15,274 nucleotides of DNA from contig DASTIC010000370.1 of assembly GCA_035717845.1 (NCBI GenBank), positions 1-15,274 of the forward strand, given 5' to 3'. Position 1 is the stretch's first letter, and every line of letters starts with the position of its first letter. The translations under genes were made by a program, and so were the position numbers. A model generated the notes under the pieces. It saw only the letters and a list, made by a program, of their open reading frames with translations, had not been told where the DNA came from and searched no databases. The DNA comes from DASSUW01 sp035717845 (GTDB taxonomy: Bacteria > Actinomycetota > Thermoleophilia > Solirubrobacterales > Solirubrobacteraceae). Positions 1 to 7,019 of the stretch are shown piece by piece.

Positions 1-492
1 AGTGCCGCGTCGTGCTCTCCCCTTCCGACGCGGCCGACCGGGGTCTGCTCGACCTGGGGATCGACGCGGGCGCATCGCCCGCTGGGACCGCGGCGTCGAC
101 CTCGAGCGGTTCTCGCCGGAGCATCGGCGCGCGCGCGACGACGACCGGATCGAGGTCCTCTACGCCGGGCGGCTGACGAGTGAGAAGGGCGCCAGGCTGC
201 TGGCCGACGACCTCCTGGCCGCCCGTGCCCGCGACCCCCGCCTGCACCTCCTGCTGGCCGGCGGCGGGCCCGCAGCGGCGTCCTCTGCCCGCCGCGGGTC
301 GAAGACCTGGCAGCCGCCGTCGCCACCCTCGCGGCCGCCCCCGCGGCACGGCGCCGGCTCGCGCGCGGAGGCCTCGCCGCCGTCGCCGGCCGCTCGTGGG
401 ACGCCAGCTTCGAGCGTCTCGGCGCCGGCTGGGACGGCGCGGTCGCGGTCAGACCTCAACGTCTTGACGTAGCCGCCGTCCTTCGACCGTGA
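1..492 (+). pseudogene. GT4-type glycosyltransferase remnant (5' end outside window)
   Basis: Three pieces of one glycosyltransferase can be read, each in a different frame. Frame 3 from base 3 gives CRVVLSPSDAADRGLLDLGI. From about base 72 the reading moves to frame 2 and gives GRIARWDRGVDLERFSPEHR, VLYAGRLTSEKG and LHLLLAGGGP, the usual GT4 order of motifs (GVD..RF.P, then the AGRL..EKG strand). From about base 271 it moves to frame 1 and gives RSGVLCPPRVEDLAAAV and RSWDASFERL, typical of the extreme C-terminus, ending at TGA 490-492. In intact GT4 enzymes roughly 80-100 residues, including the donor-binding E-x7-E motif, lie between the second and third pieces; here only about ten bases do. 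Each frame step equals loss of one base modulo 3. It is therefore a decayed gene or an assembly fault, and not a working enzyme as written. Confidence 0.8.
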
Positions 493-504
493 TAGAGACA
501 TAGG

Positions 505-2871
505 GTGCGCCCCTTCGCGCGCTCCTGGCTGGTGCCCCTGTCCGCGGTCATCCTCTCGGCGCTGTTCGTCGCCGACCTGCTCACGCGGGACGACACGGTG
601 CTCGTGGCGCTCTACGCCCTGGCGCCGCTAATCGCCGCGCTCGGCGGGACCCCGCAGGCGGTTGCGGCCGTCGGGGTGCTGGCGCTCGCGCTGGCCGCGG
701 CGACGACGATCGACGACAACATGTCGACAACCGCGCAGGACGTCATCCGCCTCGCCACGGTCCTGCTCGCGTCGGCGATCGCCGTCTGGATCGTCGCGCT
801 GCGCGAGCGCATGCGGGGCCTGAACCGCACCGCCGGGGACGAGCTCGGGTTCCTCACCGAGGTCTTCGAGCGCGCTCCGGTCGGCATCGCGCTGCTCGAC
901 ACCGACCTGCGGTACGTGCGCGTCAACGACCGCATCGCCGAGATCAACGGCGTGTCGGCCGAGGATCACGTCGGGCGGCGGATCGCCGAGGTCCTGCCCG
1001 GTCTGCCGCCAGAGGTCGAGGCCGACGCCGCCGAGGTGGCGCGCACCGGCCGGCGCGTCGACCAGATGGAGGTGATCGGCTCCACCCCCGCCCAGCCGGG
1101 GGTCACCCGGCACTGGATGGTCACGTACTGGCCGGTGCGGACACCGCTCTCGGACGAGGTGGTGGGCGTCGGCGTCGTCGTCGGCGACGTCACCGAGCGC
1201 CGGGCGGCCGAGCGCGCGCTGCGGGACCAGACCGACCGCTACGAGGCGCTGCTCCTCGCCCTCTCAGAGGCCGGTGAAGGGCTGGTGATGCTCGAGCGCG
1301 ACGGGCATTGCGTGTACGCCAACCACGCGTTCGAGCAGCTCAGCGGCTACACGTTCCCCGAGCTGGCCGCGATGGACTCGATGCTCGAGCTCGTCGCCGA
1401 GGGGGAGCGGGAGGAGGCCCGCCGGCGTGCCGCGGCGCGAATGGAGCAGGGGTGGGTCCAGCCGGGGCTGGCGATCACGATGCGCCGCCGCGACGGCGCG
1501 GAGGTCGACCTCGAGGTCGGCGGCGTGCCGCTCGAGGTGGAGGGGCGCCAGCAGCTCGTGGTCGTCGTCCGCGACGTCTCCGAGCGCCGCCGTGCCGAGA
1601 CCGAGCGCGAGGCGCTGCTGCACCGGACGACGCTGCTCGCCGAGGCCAGCGAGCTGTTCGACCAGTCGCTCGACGAGCAGCTCACGATGGCCAGCGTGGC
1701 GCGCCTGTGCGTCCGCGAGCTGGCCGACACGTGCGTGGTCCTACTCGGCAGCGACGTCACCCGGGTCCGCCGCGTCGCCGTCGTGGCGCGCGACGAGGAC
1801 CGCGAGCGCGACCTGACCGAGGCGCTCCTCCGCGACCCGCTCGAGGACCGGGTCGAGCACCCGATCCTCACCGTGCTGGAGACCGGCAGGTCGGTGGCGG
1901 GCGCCGCGGCGGGCGGCCTCGGCGCGAACCACGGCCTGATCGTGCCGCTGCGCGCCCGCGGCCGCGTGCATGGCGTGCTGGCCGCCGGCTTCGACGCGCT
2001 GCGCGAACGCGAGCTGCCGGAGCTGCTCGCGCTGTTCGAGGACCTCGGCCGGCGCGCCGCGCTGGCGCTCGACAACGCCCGCCTGTACGAGGAGCGCGAC
2101 CAGGTGGCCCGCACGCTCCAGCGGTCGCTCCTGCCGGCGTCGCTGCCCGAGATCCCGGGTGCCGAGATCGCCGCCCGCTACGTGGCGGCGGGCGACGGCA
2201 ACGAGGTCGGCGGCGACTTCTACGACTGCTTCGCCACCGGCGCGGGCGACTGGGCGCTCGTGATCGGCGACGTATGCGGCAAGGGAGCAGAGGCCGCCAC
2301 GCTCACCGCGCTGGCCCGCTACACGCTGCGGGCCGCGGCGGCCCACACGCGGCGCCCGCGAGCGGTGCTCAGGGAGCTGAACGAGGCGCTGCTGCGCCAG
2401 CGCCTCGACTACCGCTTCTGCACGGTGCTCTACGTGTCGCTGACCCCGCGGGTCGGCCACGTGGACGCCGTCGTGGCGACCGGCGGCCACCCGCTGCCGC
2501 TGGTCCTGCGGGCGAACGGCGAGGTCCAGACGGCCGGGAGGCCGGGCACGCTGCTCGGGATCCTCGACGACCCCGAGCTCTCCGAGGCGCGGCTCGCGCT
2601 GCGGCCCGGCGACGCGCTCGTGCTCTACACCGACGGCGTCACGGAGGCGACGGCCGCCGATCGCGCCAACGGCTCCGGGCGCTTCGAGGCCTTCCTCGCG
2701 TCGTGCGCGGGCGGCGGCGCCGACAGCATCGCGGAGGCGGTCGAGCGCGAGGCCGTGAGTTCCCAGGGCGGCCCGCCGCGCGACGACGTCGCCGTCGTCG
2801 TGGCGCGCGCCCTGGGCGGCCCCGCCGCGTCGTTTGACCTCACGGAGCAGGGGGTAGCGGCATCGACGTGA
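505..2871 (+). CDS. Membrane-anchored PAS-PAS-GAF-SpoIIE (PP2C) phosphatase
   Basis: A 788-residue sensor phosphatase. Residues 8-100 hold about four hydrophobic segments (roughly 8-25, 32-47, 51-67, 82-99). PAS 1 follows at about 112-235 (RAPVGIALLDTDLRYVRVN), PAS 2 at 245-365 (YANHAFEQLSGYT), GAF at 375-528, and the SpoIIE phosphatase domain at about 555-768. Metal-binding acidic motifs of PP2C are intact: VGGDFYD (D571), GDVCGKG (D589), LYTDGVTEA (D710) and RDDVAVVV (760-761). Proteins of this family usually dephosphorylate a STAS anti-anti-sigma protein and so free a sigma factor; the substrate here is inferred and not in the window. The GTG start lies 15 bases after the upstream remnant's stop and in the same frame, with only a weak AGG before it. 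The stop overlaps the next start by 4 bases, so the two genes are probably cotranscribed. Confidence 0.93.
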   Translation: MRPFARSWLVPLSAVILSALFVADLLTRDDTVLVALYALAPLIAALGGTPQAVAAVGVLALALAAATTIDDNMSTTAQDVIRLATVLLASAIAVWIVALRERMRGLNRTAGDELGFLTEVFERAPVGIALLDTDLRYVRVNDRIAEINGVSAEDHVGRRIAEVLPGLPPEVEADAAEVARTGRRVDQMEVIGSTPAQPGVTRHWMVTYWPVRTPLSDEVVGVGVVVGDVTERRAAERALRDQTDRYEALLLALSEAGEGLVMLERDGHCVYANHAFEQLSGYTFPELAAMDSMLELVAEGEREEARRRAAARMEQGWVQPGLAITMRRRDGAEVDLEVGGVPLEVEGRQQLVVVVRDVSERRRAETEREALLHRTTLLAEASELFDQSLDEQLTMASVARLCVRELADTCVVLLGSDVTRVRRVAVVARDEDRERDLTEALLRDPLEDRVEHPILTVLETGRSVAGAAAGGLGANHGLIVPLRARGRVHGVLAAGFDALRERELPELLALFEDLGRRAALALDNARLYEERDQVARTLQRSLLPASLPEIPGAEIAARYVAAGDGNEVGGDFYDCFATGAGDWALVIGDVCGKGAEAATLTALARYTLRAAAAHTRRPRAVLRELNEALLRQRLDYRFCTVLYVSLTPRVGHVDAVVATGGHPLPLVLRANGEVQTAGRPGTLLGILDDPELSEARLALRPGDALVLYTDGVTEATAADRANGSGRFEAFLASCAGGGADSIAEAVEREAVSSQGGPPRDDVAVVVARALGGPAASFDLTEQGVAAST

Positions 2872-3266
2872 AGCTGCTGGTCGTCACCCCCGAGCCCGTC
2901 GACGCCAACCTGCTCCGGGCCACGCTGGGCGACGAGGTGGAGGGCGCGGAGGTGCTGGTCGTCTCCCCCGCCACCAACCAGTCCAAGGTCGCGTTCTGGG
3001 TGTCGGATCCCGACGAGGCCATCCACGAGGCGGAGGTCGCCCAGGTGGAGACCGTCGAGCGGCTCGAGGAGGAGGGGATCGACGCCGCCGGCGACACCGG
3101 CGAGAGCGAGCCGGTCGTCGCGATCCAGGACGCGCTCGCCACCTTCCCCGCGGACCGGATCGTGATCTTCAGCCACCCGGAGCTCGACTACCGCGAGGAC
3201 AAGGACCTGGAGGACGCCGAGGAGCGGTTCGGCGTCCCCGTCACCCACGCCCAGATCTCTCGGTAG
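2868..3266 (+). CDS. Small conserved protein resembling universal stress proteins
   Basis: A 132-residue acidic protein starting at GTG 2868, which overlaps the phosphatase stop (GTGA), so translation is probably coupled. The first strand MKLLVVTPEPVDANLLRATL, the middle helix VETVERLEEEGIDAAGDTGE and the strand DRIVIFSHPELDY give an alternating beta-alpha layout like a Rossmann-type Usp domain (GDP..AI.....AD.IV.G). The usual Usp ATP-binding G-x2-G-x9-G(S/T) loop is absent, so nucleotide binding is doubtful. No signal peptide or membrane segment is seen. Its function is unknown. Its place behind a SpoIIE phosphatase suggests a role in the same stress response (inference). Its last 26 bases overlap, tail to tail, the end of the gene on the minus strand. 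Confidence 0.8.
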   Translation: MKLLVVTPEPVDANLLRATLGDEVEGAEVLVVSPATNQSKVAFWVSDPDEAIHEAEVAQVETVERLEEEGIDAAGDTGESEPVVAIQDALATFPADRIVIFSHPELDYREDKDLEDAEERFGVPVTHAQISR

Positions 3267-3786
3267 CGCGCGCGATCGCCTCGGCGCCGACGAGGCGCTC
3301 GAACGGGCCGATCAGCCTCCACAGCGCGCGCAGCCGCAGACTTGCCGCGCGGTCGACCGGCGTCACGCGCGCCTCGCTGACGAGCGCGCTGCCGTCGGGG
3401 CCCTCCTCGACCCAGTGGCCGAACGCCACGCGCACGGTGCCGGGCTCGTGCCAAGCCGCGAAGTCCTCAGGCCGCGCGAGCCGCGGGTAGTCGCGGGCCG
3501 GCGTCCAGATCCGGCCGCAGAGGCCGGCTAGGAGATGCCGCTCGCCCTCGTCGAGCACGGTGAATGGGTAGGCGCGGAACAGCTCGCCGTACGTCAAGCC
3601 GTCGGACAGCCCGGGGATGCGCCAGCGGACGAGGCGGCCAAGTGTGCGGGTGTCGGACAGGCGCAGCCCGTTGGCCGCCTGCCACAGCGCGTCGGGAGCG
3701 GTCGCGGCGGTGCGCCGGTGATGCGTGCGGACGACCGGCTCGGGGAGCCAGGCATCGAGGGGGCGGGTATCGTCGGCGGCTCGCAT
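3241..3786 (-). CDS. Conserved protein of unknown function, possibly SRPBCC/START-like
   Basis: 181 residues from ATG at 3786; a TTG six codons upstream is less likely. Conserved-looking blocks are RTAATAPDALWQAANGL (about 25-41), RWRIPGLSDG (54-63), LCGRIWTPARDYPRL (89-103) and SEARVTPVD (137-145). The order of an N-terminal 'pdalW.Aa..L' helix, a central GxxGRxW turn and a late S/T-E-x-R-V strand resembles SRPBCC (START-like) small-molecule-binding proteins. This is judged by eye and the family is not certain. No catalytic motif, signal peptide or membrane segment is seen. It is divergent from the quinone-type methyltransferase and shares start-codon bases with it, so joint control is likely. 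It might bind or shuttle a lipid or quinone, but that is speculation. Confidence 0.75.
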   Translation of the reverse strand: MRAADDTRPLDAWLPEPVVRTHHRRTAATAPDALWQAANGLRLSDTRTLGRLVRWRIPGLSDGLTYGELFRAYPFTVLDEGERHLLAGLCGRIWTPARDYPRLARPEDFAAWHEPGTVRVAFGHWVEEGPDGSALVSEARVTPVDRAASLRLRALWRLIGPFERLVGAEAIARATERSGRG

Positions 3787-4600
3787 GCGGCTGATCCAGC
3801 ACAAGCGGGAGGCCTACTGGTTCTATCGCGTCCTCTCGCTGGGCTACGACGACTGGATCAATCCGCTGTTCTGGACGCCGCGCATGCGCGACACGGCGCT
3901 GGCCGCGGCACGCCTCGACCGGCGCGACCTGGAGACGCTCGACGCGGGCGCGGGGACCGGCTTCACGACCGAGGGCATCGTGGCGCACGTGGACCCGCTG
4001 CACGTGACGATGCTCGACCAGAGCCCGCACCAGCTCGCCCGCGCCGCCCGGCGCCCGGCGCTGGCCGGCGTGCGGCGCCTCGAGGGCGACGCGGAGCAGC
4101 TGCCGTTCGCCGACGATGCGTTCGACCGCTACGTGTCGGCGGGGAGCATCGAGTACTGGCCCGACCCGCAGCGCGGCATCGCCGAGGCCTACCGCGTGCT
4201 GCGTCCCGGCGGCGTCGGCGTGGTGATCGGTCCCGTCCGCCCCGCCGGCCGCCTCGCCCGGGCGCTCGCCGACGCCTGGATGCTGTTCCCGGAGGAGCGC
4301 CAGTACCGCGAGTGGTTCGAGCTGGCGGGCTTCGAGGACGTGCGGTTGCTGCAGGTGGCGCCCGACTGGTACCGCGACCGCCGCGTGCCGTACGCGGTCG
4401 CCGTTTCGGGCACCAAGCCGGCCGCCGGGCAGTCGCCGCTCGCGCTCGCCCCCGTCCCCGCCGAGAGCGTGCGGGCGCCGCTCACCATCGGCGGGCGGCT
4501 GCGCGCGGCCGCGCGATTCGCGGCCGGCAGCGCCGCCGGCCTGGCCTTCGTGCCGATCGCGCTCGTGATGACGCTCCGGGCGCGCCGGGAGCGCCGGTGA
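3785..4600 (+). CDS. SAM methyltransferase of the VTE3 (MPBQ/MSBQ methyltransferase) type
   Basis: 271 residues. The opening LIQHKREAYWFYRVLSLGYD and the block SAGSIEYWPDPQRGI (118-132) are hallmarks of plant VTE3/APG1, which C-methylates 2-methyl-6-phytyl- or solanesyl-benzoquinol to give tocopherol precursors and plastoquinone. The SAM-binding loop is LDAGAGTGFTT (52-62); DQSPHQL (78-84) and GDAEQLPF (101-108) follow, then WMLFPEE (165-171). Near the end, SGTKPAAGQSPLALAP and one membrane helix (about 243-264) with a basic tail also match plant VTE3, which is held in a membrane by its C-terminus. ATG 3785 is chosen because the family's conserved part begins there; GTG 3725 would add 20 unconserved residues. 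No clear Shine-Dalgarno is present. The stop overlaps the UbiA start (GTGA). Family membership is recalled from known sequences; the substrate is inferred. Confidence 0.88.
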   Translation: MRLIQHKREAYWFYRVLSLGYDDWINPLFWTPRMRDTALAAARLDRRDLETLDAGAGTGFTTEGIVAHVDPLHVTMLDQSPHQLARAARRPALAGVRRLEGDAEQLPFADDAFDRYVSAGSIEYWPDPQRGIAEAYRVLRPGGVGVVIGPVRPAGRLARALADAWMLFPEERQYREWFELAGFEDVRLLQVAPDWYRDRRVPYAVAVSGTKPAAGQSPLALAPVPAESVRAPLTIGGRLRAAARFAAGSAAGLAFVPIALVMTLRARRERR

Positions 4601-5517
4601 CCAGCCTCGTCGCCGCCGTCCGCCGCCCGGCGGCGATCGCCGTCCTCTGGCGCTTCTCGCGTCCCCACACGCTCGTCGGGACGTTCCTCAGCGCGGCCGG
4701 CCTGTACCTGATCGCCGTCGCCACGCTCCCGCACGCGGGGCTCGACCACCTGCTGTGGGTGATGCTGGCGGGCGCGTGCGTGAACGTGGCGATCGTCGGC
4801 GTCAACCAGATCACCGACGTCGAGATCGACCGCGTCAACAAGCCGCACCTGCCGCTGGCGGCCGGCGACCTGTCGGTCGACGCCGCGTGGCGGATCGTCG
4901 CGGTCTGCGCCGCCGTGCCGCTCGTGCTCGGCCTCACCCAGGGCCCGCTCGAGACCGCCGCCGTGGCCTGCGCGCTCGCCGTCGGCGCGGCCTACTCGCT
5001 GCCGCCGGTGCGCCTCAAGCGCTACCCGGTGATCGCGTCGCTGTGCATCTCCGGGGTGCGCGCCATCGCCGTCAACGTCGGCATGTACGGGCACTTCCGC
5101 CTTGCCTTCGGCGGCAGGCTCGAGCTGCCGCCGTCGGTGTGGGCGCTGACGCTGTTCGTGCTCCCGTTCTCGTTCGCGATCGCCGTGCTCAAGGACGTGC
5201 CGGACCGGGAGGGCGACCGGCGTTTCAGCATCGCCACGTTCACGGTCCGGCTCGGACCGCGCCGCGCGGCCGGGCTCGGCATCGCGGCGCTGGTCGCCGC
5301 GTACGCCGGGATGGCACTGCTCGGACCGCTGCTCGTCGACGACGCTCACGGGGGCGTGCTGGCCGCCGGCCACCTGGCCGCCCTGGTCGCCGTGCTCGTG
5401 ACGGCGCGCCGCGCCGACCCGGCCGACCGCGTCGCCTTCACCCGCTTCTACCTGGGAATCTGGGTGCTGTTCTTCCTCGAATACGCCCTCTTGCCGGTCG
5501 CTGTTCTGGTCCGTTAG
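4597..5517 (+). CDS. UbiA-superfamily prenyltransferase, homogentisate phytyltransferase-like
   Basis: 306 residues from GTG 4597, overlapping the methyltransferase stop by 4 bases; cyanobacterial homogentisate phytyltransferase (Slr1736) is about the same length. WRFSRPHTLVGTFLS (18-32) opens the protein. The first aspartate motif is NQITDVEID (70-78), followed by RVNKPHLPLAAGDLS (79-93). YSLPPVRLKRYP (133-144) and RAIAVNVG (155-162) come next, then the second motif KDVPDREGD (199-207). The C-terminus is FYLGIWVLFFLEYALLP. These blocks match the homogentisate phytyl/solanesyl transferase branch better than the UbiA, MenA or heme-O branches. Eight or nine hydrophobic segments make it an integral membrane enzyme. 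It should join an isoprenyl diphosphate to an aromatic acid, probably homogentisate, with loss of CO2, giving the substrate for the adjacent methyltransferase. The prenyl donor cannot be told from sequence. Confidence 0.9.
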   Translation: MTSLVAAVRRPAAIAVLWRFSRPHTLVGTFLSAAGLYLIAVATLPHAGLDHLLWVMLAGACVNVAIVGVNQITDVEIDRVNKPHLPLAAGDLSVDAAWRIVAVCAAVPLVLGLTQGPLETAAVACALAVGAAYSLPPVRLKRYPVIASLCISGVRAIAVNVGMYGHFRLAFGGRLELPPSVWALTLFVLPFSFAIAVLKDVPDREGDRRFSIATFTVRLGPRRAAGLGIAALVAAYAGMALLGPLLVDDAHGGVLAAGHLAALVAVLVTARRADPADRVAFTRFYLGIWVLFFLEYALLPVAVLVR

Positions 5518-5604
5518 GTCCTGGACCGTCAGTCGAATGACAGGTTTGTTCGCTGTACACATTGGAGTGGACGCGGGCGCGCCAGGTCAGTAATCTGCCC
5601 CGCA
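5518..5604. other. Intergenic gap after the prenyltransferase
   Basis: Non-coding by eye and less GC-rich than its surroundings. It opens with a tight palindrome GGTCCTGGACC just after the prenyltransferase stop. The loop is one base and no T-run follows, so it is not a convincing terminator. The AT-richer centre (about 5535-5570) is the most likely place for a promoter, but no clear -35/-10 pair could be assigned. Confidence 0.4.
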
Positions 5605-5814
5605 ATGTCGCTGGCTTATGACGCGCAGCGTCGCGAGCCGCAGTCGGGGACCCAAGCGCCGCCCCCCGGGCGCTTCGGTCGTGTCGGCAGCGGACCCAAG
5701 GCGCGGAATACGATCACCGCCAGTCAGGCGCGCGCAGCGCGGCAGCGCGAGCAGCGCCGTGACGAGCAGGCCGTCTCGGCCTGGCTCCGCGAGCTGGCCG
5801 GACGTCCTCGCTGA
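5605..5814 (+). CDS. Possible small basic protein, 69 residues
   Basis: ATG 5605 to TGA 5814. The first half is low-complexity (GTQAPPPGRFGRVGSG); the second half is a charged, helix-like stretch, ARAARQREQRRDEQAVSAWL. About 80% of codons end in G or C, which suits a coding frame here, but the real genes nearby are higher. No Shine-Dalgarno precedes the start. No family is recognised. It lies between the prenylquinone pair and the tal-tkt operon and could belong to either or to neither. A transcribed leader of tal containing a chance ORF is the main alternative. Confidence 0.4.
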   Translation: MSLAYDAQRREPQSGTQAPPPGRFGRVGSGPKARNTITASQARAARQREQRRDEQAVSAWLRELAGRPR

Positions 5815-5908
5815 GCGGCCGGCCAGCCCCGTTCCTTCACCCTCGTTTCGCACGCCCGGACCCCGGGCACGGTTTCATGTGAGGACACACGACTTCACAG
5901 GAGACCCG
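5815..5908. promoter_or_regulatory. Leader upstream of transaldolase with small hairpin and strong RBS
   Basis: A non-coding stretch. It holds a perfect 6-bp stem GCCCGG/CCGGGC with a 3-base loop at 5854-5868, with no T-run after it. A clear Shine-Dalgarno AGGAG (5899-5903) lies 5 bases before ATG 5909 and fixes the transaldolase start. TGTGA (5878-5882) and TCACA (5895-5899) can pair and would partly cover that site; any role is conjecture. Confidence 0.5.
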
Positions 5909-7015
5909 ATGACACCGCTGCATCAGCTGGCCGACCAGGGACAGAGCGTCTGGATCGACTTCCTCTCGCGCAACTTCGTCCAGGGCGGTGACCTCGCCGG
6001 CCTGATCGGCGACGGCGTCGTGGGCGCTACGTCGAACCCCACGATCTTCCAGAGCGCGATCGCCGAGGGCGACGCCTACGACGAGCAGATCAAGGAGCTG
6101 ACGGCGACCGAGACCGAGCCGAAGGAGATCTTCCTCGCCCTCGCCCGCGACGACATCCGCGCCGCCTGCGACGAGCTCCGCCAGATTTGGTCCCGCCCAC
6201 CCGAGGGCGAAGGCAAGGACGGCTGGGTGTCGCTCGAGGTCGACCCCAACCTCGCCCATGACACGCAGGCCACGATCGACGAGGCGGCGCGCCTGCACGC
6301 CCTCGTCGACCGCCCCAACCTGCTGATCAAGATCCCCGCCACGCCCGAGGGGCTGCCCGCGATCGAGGAGACGATCGCGGCCGGCATCCCCGTCAACGTG
6401 ACGCTGATCTTCTCCCTCCAGCGCCACCGCGAGGTGGCGGAGGCGTACGTCCGCGGCCTCCAGCGCCTGGTCGATGGCGACGGCGACCCCTCGCGCATCG
6501 CCTCGGTGGCGTCGTTCTTCGTCTCGCGCGTCGACACCGAGGCCGACCGGCGGCTCGACGAGATCGGCGGCCACGACGAGCTCAAGGGCACGCTGGCCAT
6601 CGCCAACGCCAAGCTCGCCTACGTCACCTACCAGGAGGTCTTCTCCGGCGACGCCTGGGAGGCGCTGGCCGCCGCCGGAGCCACGCCGCAGCGCTGCCTG
6701 TGGGCGTCGACCTCGACCAAGAACCCCGAGTACCGCGACGTCATCTACGTCGAGGAGCTCGTGGGGCCCGACACGGTGAACACGATGCCGCGCGAGACCG
6801 TCGAGGCGGTCATGGACCACGCCAGGATCGAGCGCACTCTCGACCGCGACGTCGACGACGCGCGCCGCACGCTCGAGGCGTTCGCGGCGGCCGGGATCGA
6901 GTACGACGACGTCGTCGAGACGCTCGAGCGCGAGGGGGTGGAGAAGTTCGCGAAGTCCTTCCGCGAGCTGTTCGCCGACCTCGAGGCCAAGCGCGACCAA
7001 CTCGTCGCCGCCTAG
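5909..7015 (+). CDS. tal: Transaldolase
   Basis: 368 residues, the size of actinobacterial transaldolases, starting at ATG 5909 behind a good AGGAG. The enzyme moves a dihydroxyacetone unit from sedoheptulose-7-phosphate to glyceraldehyde-3-phosphate in the cytoplasmic non-oxidative pentose phosphate pathway. Family marks are GATSNPTIFQSAI (39-51), VSLEVDPNLAHDT (107-119), the Schiff-base lysine in NLLIKIPAT (K141), NVTLIFSLQRH (163-173) and SFFVSRVDTEAD (202-213). CLWASTSTKNPEY (263-275) and DTVNTMPRET (288-297) complete the barrel. Only four bases separate its stop from the transketolase start, so the two are surely one operon. The G6PDH, phosphoglucose isomerase or lactonase genes that often follow are not here. 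Confidence 0.96.
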   Translation: MTPLHQLADQGQSVWIDFLSRNFVQGGDLAGLIGDGVVGATSNPTIFQSAIAEGDAYDEQIKELTATETEPKEIFLALARDDIRAACDELRQIWSRPPEGEGKDGWVSLEVDPNLAHDTQATIDEAARLHALVDRPNLLIKIPATPEGLPAIEETIAAGIPVNVTLIFSLQRHREVAEAYVRGLQRLVDGDGDPSRIASVASFFVSRVDTEADRRLDEIGGHDELKGTLAIANAKLAYVTYQEVFSGDAWEALAAAGATPQRCLWASTSTKNPEYRDVIYVEELVGPDTVNTMPRETVEAVMDHARIERTLDRDVDDARRTLEAFAAAGIEYDDVVETLEREGVEKFAKSFRELFADLEAKRDQLVAA

Positions 7016-7019
7016 CGTC

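Noticed and set aside
459..470. Short palindrome ACGTC-TT-GACGT before the phosphatase
   Set aside because: It lies within the glycosyltransferase remnant's coding end, and five-base arms are expected by chance in a window this size.
3535..4596. Long in-frame N-terminal extension of the prenyltransferase
   Set aside because: It lies across the methyltransferase in another frame, has no UbiA-like content, and GTG 4597 gives the normal family length.
5854..5868. GCCCGG/CCGGGC hairpin as an intrinsic terminator
   Set aside because: The stem is only 6 bp and no T-run follows; it lies in the probable tal leader.
5878..5899. TGTGA/TCACA pair as a Crp-type operator
   Set aside because: The spacer is 12 bases rather than 6, and the second half overlaps the Shine-Dalgarno.
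5618..5908. In-frame N-terminal extension of transaldolase
   Set aside because: The sequence is Arg/Ser/Pro-rich without motifs, and ATG 5909 has a strong AGGAG and matches the family's start.
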